In this document: one piece after another, positions 18,311 through 28,097 of the stretch | How positions within the stretch are numbered: position 1 is the first letter of the stretch | Layout of the letters: each line of letters opens with the position of its first letter | Assembly: GCF_016522535.1 (NCBI RefSeq) | Contig: NZ_JAEHOI010000002.1 | Location: 124,001 to 188,000 of the forward strand | DNA from: Leucobacter edaphi | GTDB lineage: Bacteria > Actinomycetota > Actinomycetes > Actinomycetales > Microbacteriaceae | Direction of reading: 5' to 3' | DNA length: 64,000 nt | Notes under the pieces: generated by a model | The model's input: the letters and a program-made list of their open reading frames with translations, nothing else | Told to the model about the DNA's origin: nothing | Database searches by the model: none | Made by a program: the position numbers and the translations under genes

Positions 18311-19200
18311 CGCGCCGCTCCCGGAGCCGCAGGTGAACCCGTGGCCGCAGCCGGGGCGCCGGTGCCGGTTTCGGCACCGCCGCCGTCACCGGCGTGCGCC
18401 GCGTGCGAATCCGCGACGAGGCCGAGCACCGCGTCGTGCACGGCGCCGTTCGTGGCCAGCGAACTGCCGTTCCACGCGGACTCCGCGCCCGCGATGTCCG
18501 TGAAACGGCCGCCGGCCTCCCGCACGATCGGCACGAGCGCCGCAAGATCGTACGGCTTCACGTCGAACTCCGCGACGATGTCGACGAAGCCCTCGGCGAG
18601 CATCATGTACGACCACATGTCGCCGTAGGCGCGATCGCGCCAGACCGCGCGGCTGAGATCGATCAGCGGGCGCAGGTAGCCCGCGAGATCCCACTGCTCG
18701 ATGCTCTGGAAGCTGAGCGAGGCGTGCTCGAGGTCGGAAACCCCGGAGACGCGCAGGCGTCGAGGCTCCTCGCCCGAGTTCTGCCCCCAGGCGCCGGAGC
18801 CGAGCTCGGCCCACCAGCGCGCCCCGAAGGCGGGAGCGGAGACGACACCGAGCGTCGGCACGCCGTTGACCTCCAGCGCGATCAGGGTCGCCCAGTTCGG
18901 GACCCCGCGCAGATAGTTCGAGGTGCCGTCGATCGGATCGAGGATCCACCGCCGGGAACCGCGATCCTCGCGGCCCGTCTCCTCGCCGAAGAACCCATCA
19001 TCGGGGCACTCGGCCTCGATGCGCTCGCGCAGCGCGCGCTCGACCGCCTGGTCGGCGTCGGTCACGAAGGTGCGATCGGGCTTCGTGTCGATTCTCAGGT
19101 CTGCCGCGCGGAAACGGGGGAGCGAGATCGAGTCTGCGAGATCGGCCAGTTCGAGGGCGAACTCGAGATCAGAGGACCTGGGGAGAGGCGTGGAAGTCAT
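18307..19200 (-). CDS. hisN: Histidinol-phosphatase / inositol monophosphatase family protein
   Basis: Mg-dependent phosphatase of the IMPase fold, 297 residues from ATG 19200. Metal-site motifs are present: GEETG (the DGFFGEETG block) and WILDPIDGTSNYLRG, plus the later WG/GG region. HisN completes histidine synthesis in actinomycetes, but close relatives act on inositol phosphate, so the specific substrate is inferred. Start choice: TAGGAT lies exactly 7 nt upstream of ATG 19200, pointing to a leaderless transcript; the ATG at 19209 overlaps that -10 and is less likely. The C-terminus carries an unusual Ala/Gly/Pro-rich tail of about 35 residues after the domain. Confidence 0.83.
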   Translation of the reverse strand: MTSTPLPRSSDLEFALELADLADSISLPRFRAADLRIDTKPDRTFVTDADQAVERALRERIEAECPDDGFFGEETGREDRGSRRWILDPIDGTSNYLRGVPNWATLIALEVNGVPTLGVVSAPAFGARWWAELGSGAWGQNSGEEPRRLRVSGVSDLEHASLSFQSIEQWDLAGYLRPLIDLSRAVWRDRAYGDMWSYMMLAEGFVDIVAEFDVKPYDLAALVPIVREAGGRFTDIAGAESAWNGSSLATNGAVHDAVLGLVADSHAAHAGDGGGAETGTGAPAAATGSPAAPGAAR

Positions 19201-19207
19201 CCCGTTC

Positions 19208-19213
19208 ATCCTA
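19208..19213 (-). promoter_or_regulatory. -10 element of hisN
   Basis: TAGGAT on the minus strand, 7 nt before ATG 19200, implies a leaderless mRNA and decides the start codon. Confidence 0.6.
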
Positions 19214-19237
19214 CGGGGGAGCGCGTGCCAGAAAGCG

Positions 19238-19278
19238 GAGAAGCCTGGCGCAGTGACTCACACTGTGCCAGGCTTCTC
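19238..19278 (-). terminator. Terminator after tRNA-Lys
   Basis: An 18-bp stem with one G-U (19238-19255 with 19261-19278) and a 5-nt loop lies just after the tRNA 3' end, between it and hisN, both read leftward. The following bases are cgctttctgg. Confidence 0.8.
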
Positions 19279-19285
19279 TCCTCGG

Positions 19286-19358
<73 letters not shown>

Positions 19359-19428
19359 TCGCTGCCCGTGAGCAACAGAACTACGTTAGCACGCGGGAGC
19401 AATGCCGCCCAAATCGGCCCGGCATCAC

Positions 19429-19465
19429 CCAGGAGTCCGCGCGTGTCGCCCGCGTGAACTCCTGG
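19429..19465 (-). terminator. Hairpin after nhaA
   Basis: ccaggagt (19429-19436) and actcctgg (19458-19465) form an 8-bp stem around a GC-rich loop that can pair further. It lies 12 nt beyond the nhaA stop. No clear T-run follows, so terminator function is likely but unproven. Confidence 0.5.
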
Positions 19466-19476
19466 TGAAGCCGCGT

Positions 19477-20739
19477 CTATTCGCGCGTGGCGCGGGCCCG
19501 AGCCGGCCGAACCAGCAGCGCCGCGGCGACGGCGACGGCGATGAGCGACCCCGCCATGACCGCGAGCCTCGCCGTGTCGGCGTCCGCCGGATCGGTGAGG
19601 CTGAGCTCGGTGACGAGGAGCGAAACGGTGAAGCCCACGCCCGCGAGCGCGCCGACGCCGATCAGCTCGCGCCACCGCACCGCCGGGTCGAGATCGGCCC
19701 GCGTGAATCGGGTCAGCAGCCAGGTCGTGATCGAGATGCCGAGCGGCTTGCCCAGGACGAGACCCAGCATGATGCCGATCGCGATCGGATCGGCCGGGAA
19801 CCGGGAGGCCCCGCCGACCGCGACGCCAGCAGCGAAGAACGCGAACACCGGGACGGCGACGCCAGTGGAGAGCGGCCGGAAGCGGTGCTCGAAGGTCTCG
19901 GCCAGCTGCGTCCCGCCGCGCCCGCTCACCGGAACCAGGAACGCGAGGATCACCCCCGCGATCGTCGCGTGGATGCCGGAAAGGTGGAAGAGCGCCCACG
20001 CCGTCGCCCCGATCGGCAGCAGGATCAGCCACGGAGCCCACGGCGAGCGCGCGAACCACGCGGGGAAGCGCTGCACCAGGAAGCCGTACAGGGCGAACGG
20101 CAGGATCGAGAGCGCGAGCGGGAGGAGTTCGATCCCCGAGGTGTAGAAGACCGCGATGATCCCGATCGCGATCAGGTCGTCCACCACCGCGAGCGTCAGC
20201 AGGAACATTCTCAGCGCGGGCGGGATGCGCGGCGCGATCAGGCCGAGGATCGCGACGGCGAAGGCGATGTCGGTGGCGGTCGGAATCGCCCAGCCGTGCG
20301 CCGCTGGGGTGCCGGCGTTCACGAGCGCGTAGATGATCGCGGGCACCGCGACGCCTCCGACGGCCGCCGCGACCGGGACGATCGCCGTGGAGAAGCGGCG
20401 CAGCGCGCCCGAGACGAACTCGCGCTTGAGCTCCAGGCCGACCATGAAGAAGAAGATGGCGAGCAGGCCGTCCGAGGCCCAGTGCCCCACGCTCAGGTCG
20501 AGCCCGATGGCCGAGGGGCCCAAGTGGGTGTCGCGCAGCCCGGTGTACGCGTCCGCGAGCGGGCTATTGGCCGCGATGAAGCCGAGCAACGCCGCGGCCA
20601 TGACGAGCACGCCGCCGACGATCTCCGCGCGGAGCAGGCGGCTGACGCGGGCGGCCTCGCGCTTGTTGACGAGGCTCAGGATCCGGCGCCTGCGGCCCCG
20701 CATGCTCGGGGCTTTGGGTGAGTGGAGGGGATCGGTCAT
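19477..20739 (-). CDS. nhaA: Na+/H+ antiporter NhaA
   Basis: Membrane antiporter that expels Na+ in exchange for protons, used for salt and alkaline pH tolerance. The 420-residue protein has about twelve hydrophobic helices. The ion-binding aspartate pair is visible in LAVVDDLIAIGIIAVFY, together with the conserved PTATDIAFAVAILGL of the unwound helix and FFFMVGLELKREF early in the protein. The ATG at 20739 has gggagttc upstream. The N-terminal 38 residues are basic and cytosolic. Two repeats of gaacagaat and a short hairpin lie in its leader. Confidence 0.94.
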   Translation of the reverse strand: MTDPLHSPKAPSMRGRRRRILSLVNKREAARVSRLLRAEIVGGVLVMAAALLGFIAANSPLADAYTGLRDTHLGPSAIGLDLSVGHWASDGLLAIFFFMVGLELKREFVSGALRRFSTAIVPVAAAVGGVAVPAIIYALVNAGTPAAHGWAIPTATDIAFAVAILGLIAPRIPPALRMFLLTLAVVDDLIAIGIIAVFYTSGIELLPLALSILPFALYGFLVQRFPAWFARSPWAPWLILLPIGATAWALFHLSGIHATIAGVILAFLVPVSGRGGTQLAETFEHRFRPLSTGVAVPVFAFFAAGVAVGGASRFPADPIAIGIMLGLVLGKPLGISITTWLLTRFTRADLDPAVRWRELIGVGALAGVGFTVSLLVTELSLTDPADADTARLAVMAGSLIAVAVAAALLVRPARARATRE

Positions 20740-20753
20740 AGAAGAACTCCCGG

Positions 20754-20775
20754 GTCGACGAACAGAATTGTCGAC
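20754..20775 (-). promoter_or_regulatory. Hairpin in the nhaA leader
   Basis: gtcgac at 20754-20759 and 20770-20775 enclose gaacagaatt. The element lies between the candidate -10 and the nhaA ATG and could affect ribosome access or bind a regulator. Confidence 0.35.
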
Positions 20776-20800
20776 CAGACTTCCCGACGCACCGTTGAAC

Positions 20801-20806
20801 AGAATA
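20801..20806 (-). promoter_or_regulatory. Candidate -10 of nhaA
   Basis: TATTCT on the minus strand, part of the upstream copy of the repeated gaacagaat (20797-20805; other copy 20760-20768). It implies a leader of about 55 nt. Confidence 0.4.
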
Positions 20807-20874
20807 GCGCGTGCGCGGCCGGCCGTCGAGGAACGGGCGGCTTCGCCGTGTCCCGCAACGGCCGGCGCCGTGGC

Positions 20875-21093
20875 TCAGTGCTGCTTCGCGTCCTTGCGCT
20901 CCAGCTCGGCGTTCTCGTCCTGCTCCTGCATGGCGACGCTCGCGATCGCGAGGGCGAGGCCGGCGGCCCAGACGCCCCACACGATGTACCGCCGCCAGTC
21001 GCGGCGCATGGACTGCGTTTTCCGGGCGGTGCCGAGCGCGCCGAAGGCTGCCCCGATCACACCCGGGCTCGTGACGTACTTGCCGATCTGCAC
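20875..21093 (-). CDS. Small membrane protein of unknown function
   Basis: A 72-residue protein starting at GTG 21093 with a near-perfect ribosome site (aaggaggaatt). It has a short soluble N-terminus (QIGKYVTSPGVIGAAFGALG), one clear transmembrane segment (YIVWGVWAAGLALAIASVAM) and a charged C-terminus ending KDAKQH. I do not recognise the family. It is divergent from the gene at 21272, with which it shares a 178-bp spacer. Confidence 0.65.
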   Translation of the reverse strand: MQIGKYVTSPGVIGAAFGALGTARKTQSMRRDWRRYIVWGVWAAGLALAIASVAMQEQDENAELERKDAKQH

Positions 21094-21271
21094 AATTCCT
21101 CCTTCGGGGCCGTGGCCGGTGGTCCGATCCGGGACCACTCTACTGCGTCGCCCTCCGCGCGAGAGCGGCGAGAGCGGCGAGTGCGGTAGTCTCGATTCCA
21201 GAGGCTCCGCGCGCGGGGCAAGACCGGAGTTCGGCCTGATGGGCCGAGAGGAAACACAGGAGGGTGGCCAC

Positions 21272-21511
21272 ATGGCTAAGCAGGAGTCCGCAGCGCTGTT
21301 CGAGGAGAGCTCGCAGGGCGCGGTGAGCGTGGTCACCGCCATCGGTTTCCTCTTCTCGCTCGTTCTCGTCGTCGGCGGCATGATCGGCATGAGCTACGGT
21401 TTCCAGCCCTCGCTCGGCACCGCCGAGCTCTGGATCTTCGCCGGTGGCCTCGTCGCGACCTTCATCGGCTTCCTGATTCCGTTCGCCGTTCTTCCCGCGA
21501 TCGGCAAGTAG
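21272..21511 (+). CDS. Small two-TM membrane protein of unknown function
   Basis: A 79-residue protein from ATG 21272 with an excellent ribosome site (caggagggtggccac). After a polar N-terminus it shows two hydrophobic helices, about residues 17-42 and 51-76, joined by YGFQPSLGTAE. A TAGTCT at 21185-21190 is a possible -10. It is followed by a strong terminator, so it is a single-gene unit. The function is unknown to me; such a well-initiated and terminated short gene is likely expressed. Confidence 0.68.
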   Translation: MAKQESAALFEESSQGAVSVVTAIGFLFSLVLVVGGMIGMSYGFQPSLGTAELWIFAGGLVATFIGFLIPFAVLPAIGK

Positions 21512-21533
21512 CTCGCGCACAGCAACGTCTTCT

Positions 21534-21569
21534 GGGCGCCTGGGGAGTTCCTCTCCCCAGGCGCCCTTT
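21534..21569 (+). terminator. Strong intrinsic terminator
   Basis: gggcgcctggggag (21534-21547) pairs perfectly with ctccccaggcgccc (21553-21566) around a 5-nt loop, followed by TTT. It insulates ilvD from the small gene upstream. Confidence 0.9.
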
Positions 21570-21597
21570 GCGTCCCGGCGCGGCATGGGAGTGGGCA

Positions 21598-21603
21598 TAG
21601 ACT
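21598..21603 (+). promoter_or_regulatory. -10 element of ilvD
   Basis: TAGACTGG form, ending 6 nt before the ilvD ATG, so the mRNA should begin at the start codon. Confidence 0.68.
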
Positions 21604-21609
21604 GGGCTC

Positions 21610-23304
21610 ATGGCAGAGACTGATATGAAGCCGCGGAGCCGCGACGTCACCGACGGGATCGAGAAGGCCGCAGCGCGCGGAATGCTTCGGGCCGTCGGCA
21701 TGGGCGATGAGGACTGGGATAAGCCCCAGATCGGGATCGCGAGCTCCTGGAACGAGATCACCCCCTGCAATCTGAGCCTCGACCGGCTCGCGCAGGGTGC
21801 CAAGGAGGGCGTCCACGCTGGCGGCGGGTACCCGCTGCAGTTCGGCACCATCTCCGTCTCGGACGGCATCTCGATGGGCCACGAGGGCATGCACTTCTCG
21901 CTCGTCTCGCGCGAGGTCATCACCGACTCGGTGGAGACCGTCGTCATGGCTGAGCGCCTCGACGGCACGGTCCTGCTCGCGGGCTGCGACAAGTCGCTGC
22001 CCGGCATGCTGATGGCCGCGGCGCGCCTCGACCTCGCATCGGTCTTCCTCTACGCCGGATCCATCGCGCCAGGCTGGGTCAAGCTGAGCGACGGCACCGA
22101 GAAGGAAGTCACGATCATCGACGCTTTCGAGGCGGTCGGCGCGTGCAAGGCCGGCACCATGAGCGAAGAGGACCTCAAGCGCATCGAGTGCGCCATCGCA
22201 CCCGGCGAGGGCGCCTGCGGTGGCATGTACACGGCCAACACGATGGCCTCGATCGCCGAGGCGCTCGGCATGAGCCTCCCCGGTTCGGCAGCGCCGCCCA
22301 GCGCGGATCGCCGCCGGGACTACTTCGCCCACCGCTCGGGCGAGGCCGTCGTCAACATGCTCCGCCTCGGAATCACCGCTCGCGACATCCTGACCAAGAA
22401 GGCATTCGAGAACGCGATCACGCTGCTCATGGCCTACGGCGGATCCACGAACGCCGTTCTCCACCTCCTCGCGATCGCGCGCGAGGCGGACGTCGACCTC
22501 ACGCTCGAGGACTTCAACCGGATCGGCTCGAAGGTTCCGCACCTCGCCGATATGAAGCCGTTCGGCAAGTACGTCATGGCCGATATCGATCGCCACGGCG
22601 GCGTCCCCGTCGTGCTGAAGGCCCTGCTCGACGCCGGCCTCCTGCACGGCGACGTCATGACGGTCACCGGCAAGACCATGGCGGAAAACCTCGCTGAGCT
22701 GAACCCGGATCCGATCGACGGCGAGGTGATTCACCACCTCGACAACCCGATCCACGCGACGGGCGGCCTCACGATCCTGCACGGCACGCTTGCGCCCGAG
22801 GGCGCGGTCGTGAAGACGGCCGGCTTCGACGCCGAGGTGTTCGAGGGCCCGGCGCGGGTGTTCGAGCGGGAGCGCGCCGCGATGGACGCGCTCACCGAGG
22901 GCAAGATCGGCAAGGGCGATATTGTCGTCATCCGCTACGAGGGCCCCAAGGGCGGACCGGGCATGCGCGAGATGCTCGCCATCACGGGCGCGATCAAGGG
23001 CGCGGGCCTCGGAAAAGATGTACTACTATTGACGGACGGTCGATTCTCCGGCGGCACAACCGGCCTGTGCATCGGCCATATTGCACCTGAGGCGACGGAC
23101 GGCGGTCCGGTCGCACTGGTTCGCGACGGTGACCTGATTCGGGTCGACATCGCCGCGAAAACGCTCGACTTGCTGGTAGATCCCGCTGAGCTTGAGGCCC
23201 GCAGAGAAACCTGGGCCCCGCTTCCGCCGCGGTACACGCGCGGAGTTCTCGCGAAGTACGCAAAGCTGGTCCGTTCGGCCTCCGAGGGCGCCGTCACCGG
23301 TTGA
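21610..23304 (+). CDS. ilvD: Dihydroxy-acid dehydratase
   Basis: Fe-S enzyme that dehydrates dihydroxy acids in valine, isoleucine and leucine synthesis. The 564-residue product carries the cysteines of the cluster in [19 protein letters not shown] and [15 protein letters not shown], and the C-terminal DGRFSGGT signature. ATG 21610 is set by the leaderless -10. Codon use changes in the last 95 or so codons: from about 23015 leucine is written CTA, CTA, TTG and TTG and valine GTA, forms nearly absent earlier in the gene. This suggests a recombined 3' segment. The other ilv genes follow after a 92-bp gap with a hairpin. Confidence 0.96.
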   Translation: MAETDMKPRSRDVTDGIEKAAARGMLRAVGMGDEDWDKPQIGIASSWNEITPCNLSLDRLAQGAKEGVHAGGGYPLQFGTISVSDGISMGHEGMHFSLVSREVITDSVETVVMAERLDGTVLLAGCDKSLPGMLMAAARLDLASVFLYAGSIAPGWVKLSDGTEKEVTIIDAFEAVGACKAGTMSEEDLKRIECAIAPGEGACGGMYTANTMASIAEALGMSLPGSAAPPSADRRRDYFAHRSGEAVVNMLRLGITARDILTKKAFENAITLLMAYGGSTNAVLHLLAIAREADVDLTLEDFNRIGSKVPHLADMKPFGKYVMADIDRHGGVPVVLKALLDAGLLHGDVMTVTGKTMAENLAELNPDPIDGEVIHHLDNPIHATGGLTILHGTLAPEGAVVKTAGFDAEVFEGPARVFERERAAMDALTEGKIGKGDIVVIRYEGPKGGPGMREMLAITGAIKGAGLGKDVLLLTDGRFSGGTTGLCIGHIAPEATDGGPVALVRDGDLIRVDIAAKTLDLLVDPAELEARRETWAPLPPRYTRGVLAKYAKLVRSASEGAVTG

Positions 23305-23306
23305 GT

Positions 23307-23338
23307 CCTCCCCGTGCCGCACCGCGCGGCGGGGGAGG
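23307..23338 (+). terminator. Hairpin between ilvD and ilvB
   Basis: cctcccc (23307-23313) pairs with ggggagg (23332-23338) and gccgc (23316-23320) with gcggc (23326-23330). No T-run follows. It may reduce read-through from ilvD to ilvB or mark an RNA-processing site. Confidence 0.5.
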
Positions 23339-23396
23339 CGCTTCGCACAGTTCCCCGCCGCGCACCCGCGTTCATCCACGATCACGAAAGCAAGAA

Positions 23397-25190
23397 ATGA
23401 CCTCGGAACCGAGTGCACTCCCCACTTCCGCGCAGGGCCGCGGCGAGCGGATGAACGGCGCGCAAGCCGTCGTCCGCAGTCTTGAAGCCCTCGGCGTGAC
23501 CGACGTGTTCGGTCTGCCGGGCGGCGCGGTCCTCCCGCTCTACGACGCCCTCATGGACGCCGGGAAGCTCAATCACGTCCTCGTCCGCCACGAGCAGGGC
23601 GGCGGCCACGCCGCAGAGGGCTTCGCGGCCGCGAGCAACCAGGTCGGCGTCTGCATCGCCACCTCGGGACCCGGCGCGACGAACCTCGTCACGGCGATCG
23701 CCGACGCCTACATGGACTCGGTGCCCCTGCTCGCCATCACCGGCCAGGTGTTCTCGCACCTCATGGGATCGGACGCGTTCCAGGAGGCGGACATCGTGGG
23801 AATCACGATGCCCATCACCAAGCACTCCTTCCTCGTGAAGTCGGCCGAGGAGGTGCCCGGCGCGATCGCGGCCGCGTACCACCTCGCCTCGACGGGCCGA
23901 CCCGGCCCCGTCCTTGTCGACATCACGAAGGATGCTCAGGAGGGCATGCTCGACTTCGTCTGGGATCCCCGCGTCGATCTCGCGGGCTACCGCCCGATCA
24001 CGAAGGCGAACAGCAAGCAGATCCAGGCAGCGGCCGATCTGATCGCCGAGGCGGAGCGCCCCGTGTTCTACGTCGGAGGCGGCGTCAACCGCGCCGGCGC
24101 GCACGAGGAGCTGCTGCAGCTCGCCGAACTCGTCGGCGCGCCCGTCGTCACGACGCTCATGGCGCGCGGGGTGTTCCCCGATTCGCACCCGCAGCACCTC
24201 GGCATGCCCGGGATGCACGGCACCGTTCCCGCGGTGCTCGCGCTGCAGGAGTCCGATCTGCTGATCACGCTCGGCGCCCGGTTCGACGACCGCGTCACCG
24301 GCAAGGTCGGCCACTTCGCCCCCGACGCGAAGGTGATCCACGCCGACATCGATCCGGCCGAGATCGGCAAGATCCGTCCGGCCGATGTGCCGATCGTTGG
24401 CGACGCGGCAGATGTGATTTCCGACCTCATCGCTGCGGTCTCCACATCGAAGGTCAGCCGCGAGTGCGCCGACCTCTCGCCGTGGTGGGCTCGCCTCCGC
24501 GGCCTGCAGGAGAAGTTCCCCCTCGGCTACGCCGAGACGAGCGACGGACTCCTCGCGCCGCAGCAGGTCATCCAGCGCATCGGTGAGCTCACGGGCCCCG
24601 AGGCCGTCTACGCCGCGGGCGTGGGGCAGCACCAGATGTGGGCCGCCCAGTTCATCAAGTACGAGCGCCCGGGCGCGTGGCTCAACTCTGGCGGTGCCGG
24701 CACCATGGGCTACTCAGTGCCGGCGGCGATGGGCGCGAAGGTCGCCGAACCGGACCGCGTGGTGTGGGCGATCGACGGCGACGGCTGCTTCCAGATGACC
24801 AATCAGGAGCTCGCCACCTGCGTGGTGAACAACATCCCGATCAAGGTCGCGATCATCAATAATTCCTCGCTCGGCATGGTGCGCCAGTGGCAGACGCTGA
24901 TCTACAACGGCCGCTACTCGAACACCGAGCTGAACACGGGGCACGGTTCGGCCCGCGTCCCCGACTTCGTCAAGCTGGCCGAGGCTTACGGCTGCCTCGC
25001 GATCCGCGTGGAGCGCGAGGACCAGATCGATGACGCCATCAATCTCGCCCTGGCGACGAACGATCGCCCCGTCGTGATCGACTTCGTCGTGAGCGCCGAT
25101 GCGATGGTCTGGCCGATGGTCCGCCAGGGCACGTCGAACAGCGACGTCCAGTACGCACTTGACCACAGCCCGGAATGGGAGGGGGAGTAA
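23397..25190 (+). CDS. ilvB: Acetolactate synthase, large (catalytic) subunit
   Basis: Thiamine-diphosphate enzyme that condenses pyruvate units for branched-chain amino acids. The 597-residue protein has the ThDP-activating glutamate in [14 protein letters not shown], and the [15 protein letters not shown] ... [12 protein letters not shown] block that binds the cofactor and Mg. Start ATG 23397 follows gaaagcaagaa; an internal ATG ([12 protein letters not shown]) is the likely beginning of the conserved domain, so about 17 extra N-terminal residues are possible. ilvN begins 2 nt after the stop. Confidence 0.95.
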   Translation: MTSEPSALPTSAQGRGERMNGAQAVVRSLEALGVTDVFGLPGGAVLPLYDALMDAGKLNHVLVRHEQGGGHAAEGFAAASNQVGVCIATSGPGATNLVTAIADAYMDSVPLLAITGQVFSHLMGSDAFQEADIVGITMPITKHSFLVKSAEEVPGAIAAAYHLASTGRPGPVLVDITKDAQEGMLDFVWDPRVDLAGYRPITKANSKQIQAAADLIAEAERPVFYVGGGVNRAGAHEELLQLAELVGAPVVTTLMARGVFPDSHPQHLGMPGMHGTVPAVLALQESDLLITLGARFDDRVTGKVGHFAPDAKVIHADIDPAEIGKIRPADVPIVGDAADVISDLIAAVSTSKVSRECADLSPWWARLRGLQEKFPLGYAETSDGLLAPQQVIQRIGELTGPEAVYAAGVGQHQMWAAQFIKYERPGAWLNSGGAGTMGYSVPAAMGAKVAEPDRVVWAIDGDGCFQMTNQELATCVVNNIPIKVAIINNSSLGMVRQWQTLIYNGRYSNTELNTGHGSARVPDFVKLAEAYGCLAIRVEREDQIDDAINLALATNDRPVVIDFVVSADAMVWPMVRQGTSNSDVQYALDHSPEWEGE

Positions 25191-25192
25191 CC

Positions 25193-25702
25193 ATGAGCCG
25201 ACACGTACTCAGCCTGCTCGTCGAAGACAAGCCCGGCCTCCTGACGCGCGTCGCGGGCCTCTTCGCCCGCCGCGGCTTCAACATCGAGTCCCTCGCCGTC
25301 GGACCGACCGAGATGCAGGGCCTGTCCCGCATCACGGTCGTCGTCGACGAGGATGAGACGCTGCTCGAGCAGGTCACCAAGCAGCTCAACAAGCTCGTCA
25401 ACGTGATCAAGATCGTCGAGCTCGAGGAAGCCAACTCGGTGCAGCGCGAGCACGTCCTCATCAAGGTGCGCGCAGACAATCAGAACCGATCGCACGTGCT
25501 CGAGGCCGTGAACCTGTTCCGCGCGCGCGTCGTCGACGTCGTCCCCGATGCGCTCACGATCGAGGTCACCGGCGACAGCGGCAAGATCGACGCGTTCCTC
25601 AAGGTCCTCGAGCAGTACGGGATCAAGGAGATCGCGCAGTCCGGCCTCATCGCGGTGGGCCGCGGCGCCAAGTCGATCACCGAACGCGTGTTCAAGAACT
25701 AG
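25193..25702 (+). CDS. ilvN: Acetolactate synthase, small (regulatory) subunit
   Basis: Regulatory subunit of 169 residues conferring valine feedback control on IlvB. An N-terminal ACT domain is clear (MSRHVLSLLVEDKPGLLTRV, then RRGFNIESLAVGPTE), followed by the small-subunit C-terminal domain. ATG 25193 lies 2 nt beyond the ilvB stop with a gggggag ribosome site; the upstream in-frame codons belong to ilvB overlap. Family length is matched exactly. Confidence 0.95.
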   Translation: MSRHVLSLLVEDKPGLLTRVAGLFARRGFNIESLAVGPTEMQGLSRITVVVDEDETLLEQVTKQLNKLVNVIKIVELEEANSVQREHVLIKVRADNQNRSHVLEAVNLFRARVVDVVPDALTIEVTGDSGKIDAFLKVLEQYGIKEIAQSGLIAVGRGAKSITERVFKN

Positions 25703-26797
<1,095 letters not shown>

Positions 26798-26831
26798 GTC
26801 GCGGTGAGCTCGGCCGCTCGCGCGGCACGCT

Positions 26832-26870
26832 CGGAAGGGCCCCGGATCGTTGCGATCCGGGGCCCTTCCG
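26832..26870 (+). terminator. Strong intrinsic terminator after ilvC
   Basis: A perfect 18-bp stem (26832-26849 with 26853-26870) with a TTG loop, very GC-rich. It lacks a clear T-run but is the strongest hairpin in this part of the window. Confidence 0.88.
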
Positions 26871-26909
26871 CGTGCGCGGGTGCCGGCCACCGGGGCGCGG
26901 AACCCGGGG

Positions 26910-26974
26910 GCGGCGGGCGGTGGCCCGGGCCGGCCGTACCGTGGCGGCGGGCGGCGGCCCGGGCCGGCCGTGCC
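26910..26974. repeat. Two-copy 34-bp tandem repeat in the ilvC downstream spacer
   Basis: A 31-bp G/C-only-like unit beginning gcggcgggcgg and containing cccgggccggccgt occurs at 26910-26940 and 26944-26974 with two differences. It lies in the 265-bp noncoding gap between two facing genes. Confidence 0.75.
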
Positions 26975-27003
26975 GGGCGTTCCCTGGCGCCGCTCCGCAC
27001 GAG

Positions 27004-27048
27004 TCGGGCCCCGGCCGCGCGCTGCAAGCAGCGGCTGCCGGGGCCCGA
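27004..27048 (-). terminator. Terminator of the 27063-27992 gene
   Basis: tcgggccccggc (27004-27015) and its exact complement (27037-27048) form a 12-bp stem, with an inner cgctg/cagcg stem. It lies 14 nt past the minus-strand stop codon. Confidence 0.8.
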
Positions 27049-27062
27049 TCAGGAGTTTCGCT

Positions 27063-27992
27063 TTAGGACGCCGGCGTGGTCGCGGGCTCCTCGGTTGCGG
27101 GCTCGGTGGGTGCGGGGGCGTCGGTCGCCGGGGCGTCCGTCGACGGGCCCTCGGAGGCCGGGATCTTGGTGCCGATCGGCGCCTCTCCCGCGACGCTCTT
27201 CTCGACCGCGTCGACCTGCTCCTGCGTGTACCCGCAGTACTGGGTCGCCTCGCTCTGCCACCGCTTCGTGAGGCGGTCCTTGCCGGCCTCGTGGGCGGCG
27301 GCGACGGTGCCCTGGTAGATCTGGCCGTCCTTCGACTCCTTGTTGACGTCGGGCACCTGCTCGCAGACGTGGAAGACCGAGCCGCCCTTCACCCAGAACA
27401 CCTCGTCCTTGCCGGTGAGCTCCTGGACGATGTTCGTCTCCTGCGCGTACTGCTCCTGCGACGGGGACTCGAAGGTCGTGCCGAACAGGCCCGAGATGAT
27501 GAGCACGACGATGCCGATACCTCCCGCGAGCGCCTTCTGCTTGCCGCTCATGTTCTTGTCCATGAAGATCAGGATGATGAGCGGGAGGAACGCGACGACG
27601 GCGACGATCGCACCGAGCTGGTTCTGCACGAAGAACCGCACCTTGTCGGCCTCAGAGGCCGGATCGAGCCGGTTCGCCTGCTTCCAGCAGAGCGAGCCGC
27701 CGACCGAGAGGATGCCGGTGACGACGATCAGGATGATGAGCAGCACCATGTTGACCGGCACCTGCTTGAGGACCCAGAAGATCGCGAAGGCCTCGACGGC
27801 GATCGCGACGATCCATGCCGCCCAGGAGATGAGGCGCAGCCGGTTGGCCTTCGCCTTGGCCTCGGGAGTCGGGGTCCACACGGGACCGGCCGGTGCCTCG
27901 GCGCCGCCCGGCGCTGCCGTGCCTCGCGTGGAGGTGCGCGCTGGCTCGGACGCTTCGACGCGGACGACCTTCTTCTTCGGGGCTTCGGTCAT
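27063..27992 (-). CDS. Conserved membrane protein of unknown function
   Basis: A 309-residue protein with a polar, Pro/Ala-rich N-terminus (about 1-50), four hydrophobic helices between about 54 and 170, then an extracytoplasmic-looking region with two cysteines (FHVCEQVPDV and ATQYCGYTQEQV) that could form a disulphide, and a low-complexity Thr/Pro/Ala tail ending EEPATTPAS. I do not recognise the family. ATG 27992 is preceded by an aggaacc ribosome site. Its leader holds a run of nine C on this strand (28013-28021), and TAAACT at 28038-28043 is the likely -10. Confidence 0.7.
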   Translation of the reverse strand: MTEAPKKKVVRVEASEPARTSTRGTAAPGGAEAPAGPVWTPTPEAKAKANRLRLISWAAWIVAIAVEAFAIFWVLKQVPVNMVLLIILIVVTGILSVGGSLCWKQANRLDPASEADKVRFFVQNQLGAIVAVVAFLPLIILIFMDKNMSGKQKALAGGIGIVVLIISGLFGTTFESPSQEQYAQETNIVQELTGKDEVFWVKGGSVFHVCEQVPDVNKESKDGQIYQGTVAAAHEAGKDRLTKRWQSEATQYCGYTQEQVDAVEKSVAGEAPIGTKIPASEGPSTDAPATDAPAPTEPATEEPATTPAS

Positions 27993-28012
27993 TTCGGTTC
28001 CTGGCTCCTGTC

Positions 28013-28021
28013 GGGGGGGGG
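28013..28021. repeat. Nine-base G/C homopolymer in a gene leader
   Basis: Nine consecutive G on the plus strand lie between the ATG 27992 ribosome site and its likely start site. Such tracts are prone to slippage. Confidence 0.8.
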
Positions 28022-28037
28022 TAGACGATGCACCTGA

Positions 28038-28043
28038 AGTTTA
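28038..28043 (-). promoter_or_regulatory. -10 element of the 27992 gene
   Basis: TAAACT on the minus strand; start site expected near 28031, leaving a leader of about 38 nt that contains the homopolymer. Confidence 0.45.
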
Positions 28044-28085
28044 GCGGGGGAGCGGCTCCCGGCGGTCTCTGAGTTTGTGCTCGCC

Positions 28086-28091
28086 TAGAAT
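28086..28091 (+). promoter_or_regulatory. -10 element of the 28098 gene
   Basis: TAGAAT ends 6 nt before ATG 28098, predicting a leaderless mRNA. Confidence 0.65.
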
Positions 28092-28097
28092 CGAAGG

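Noticed and set aside
23305-23396. Leader-peptide attenuator before ilvB
   Set aside because: A hairpin is present but no short frame rich in Leu, Ile or Val codons and no T-run were seen.
26910-26974. CRISPR array
   Set aside because: Only two copies with a 3-nt gap and no spacers; no cas genes are visible.
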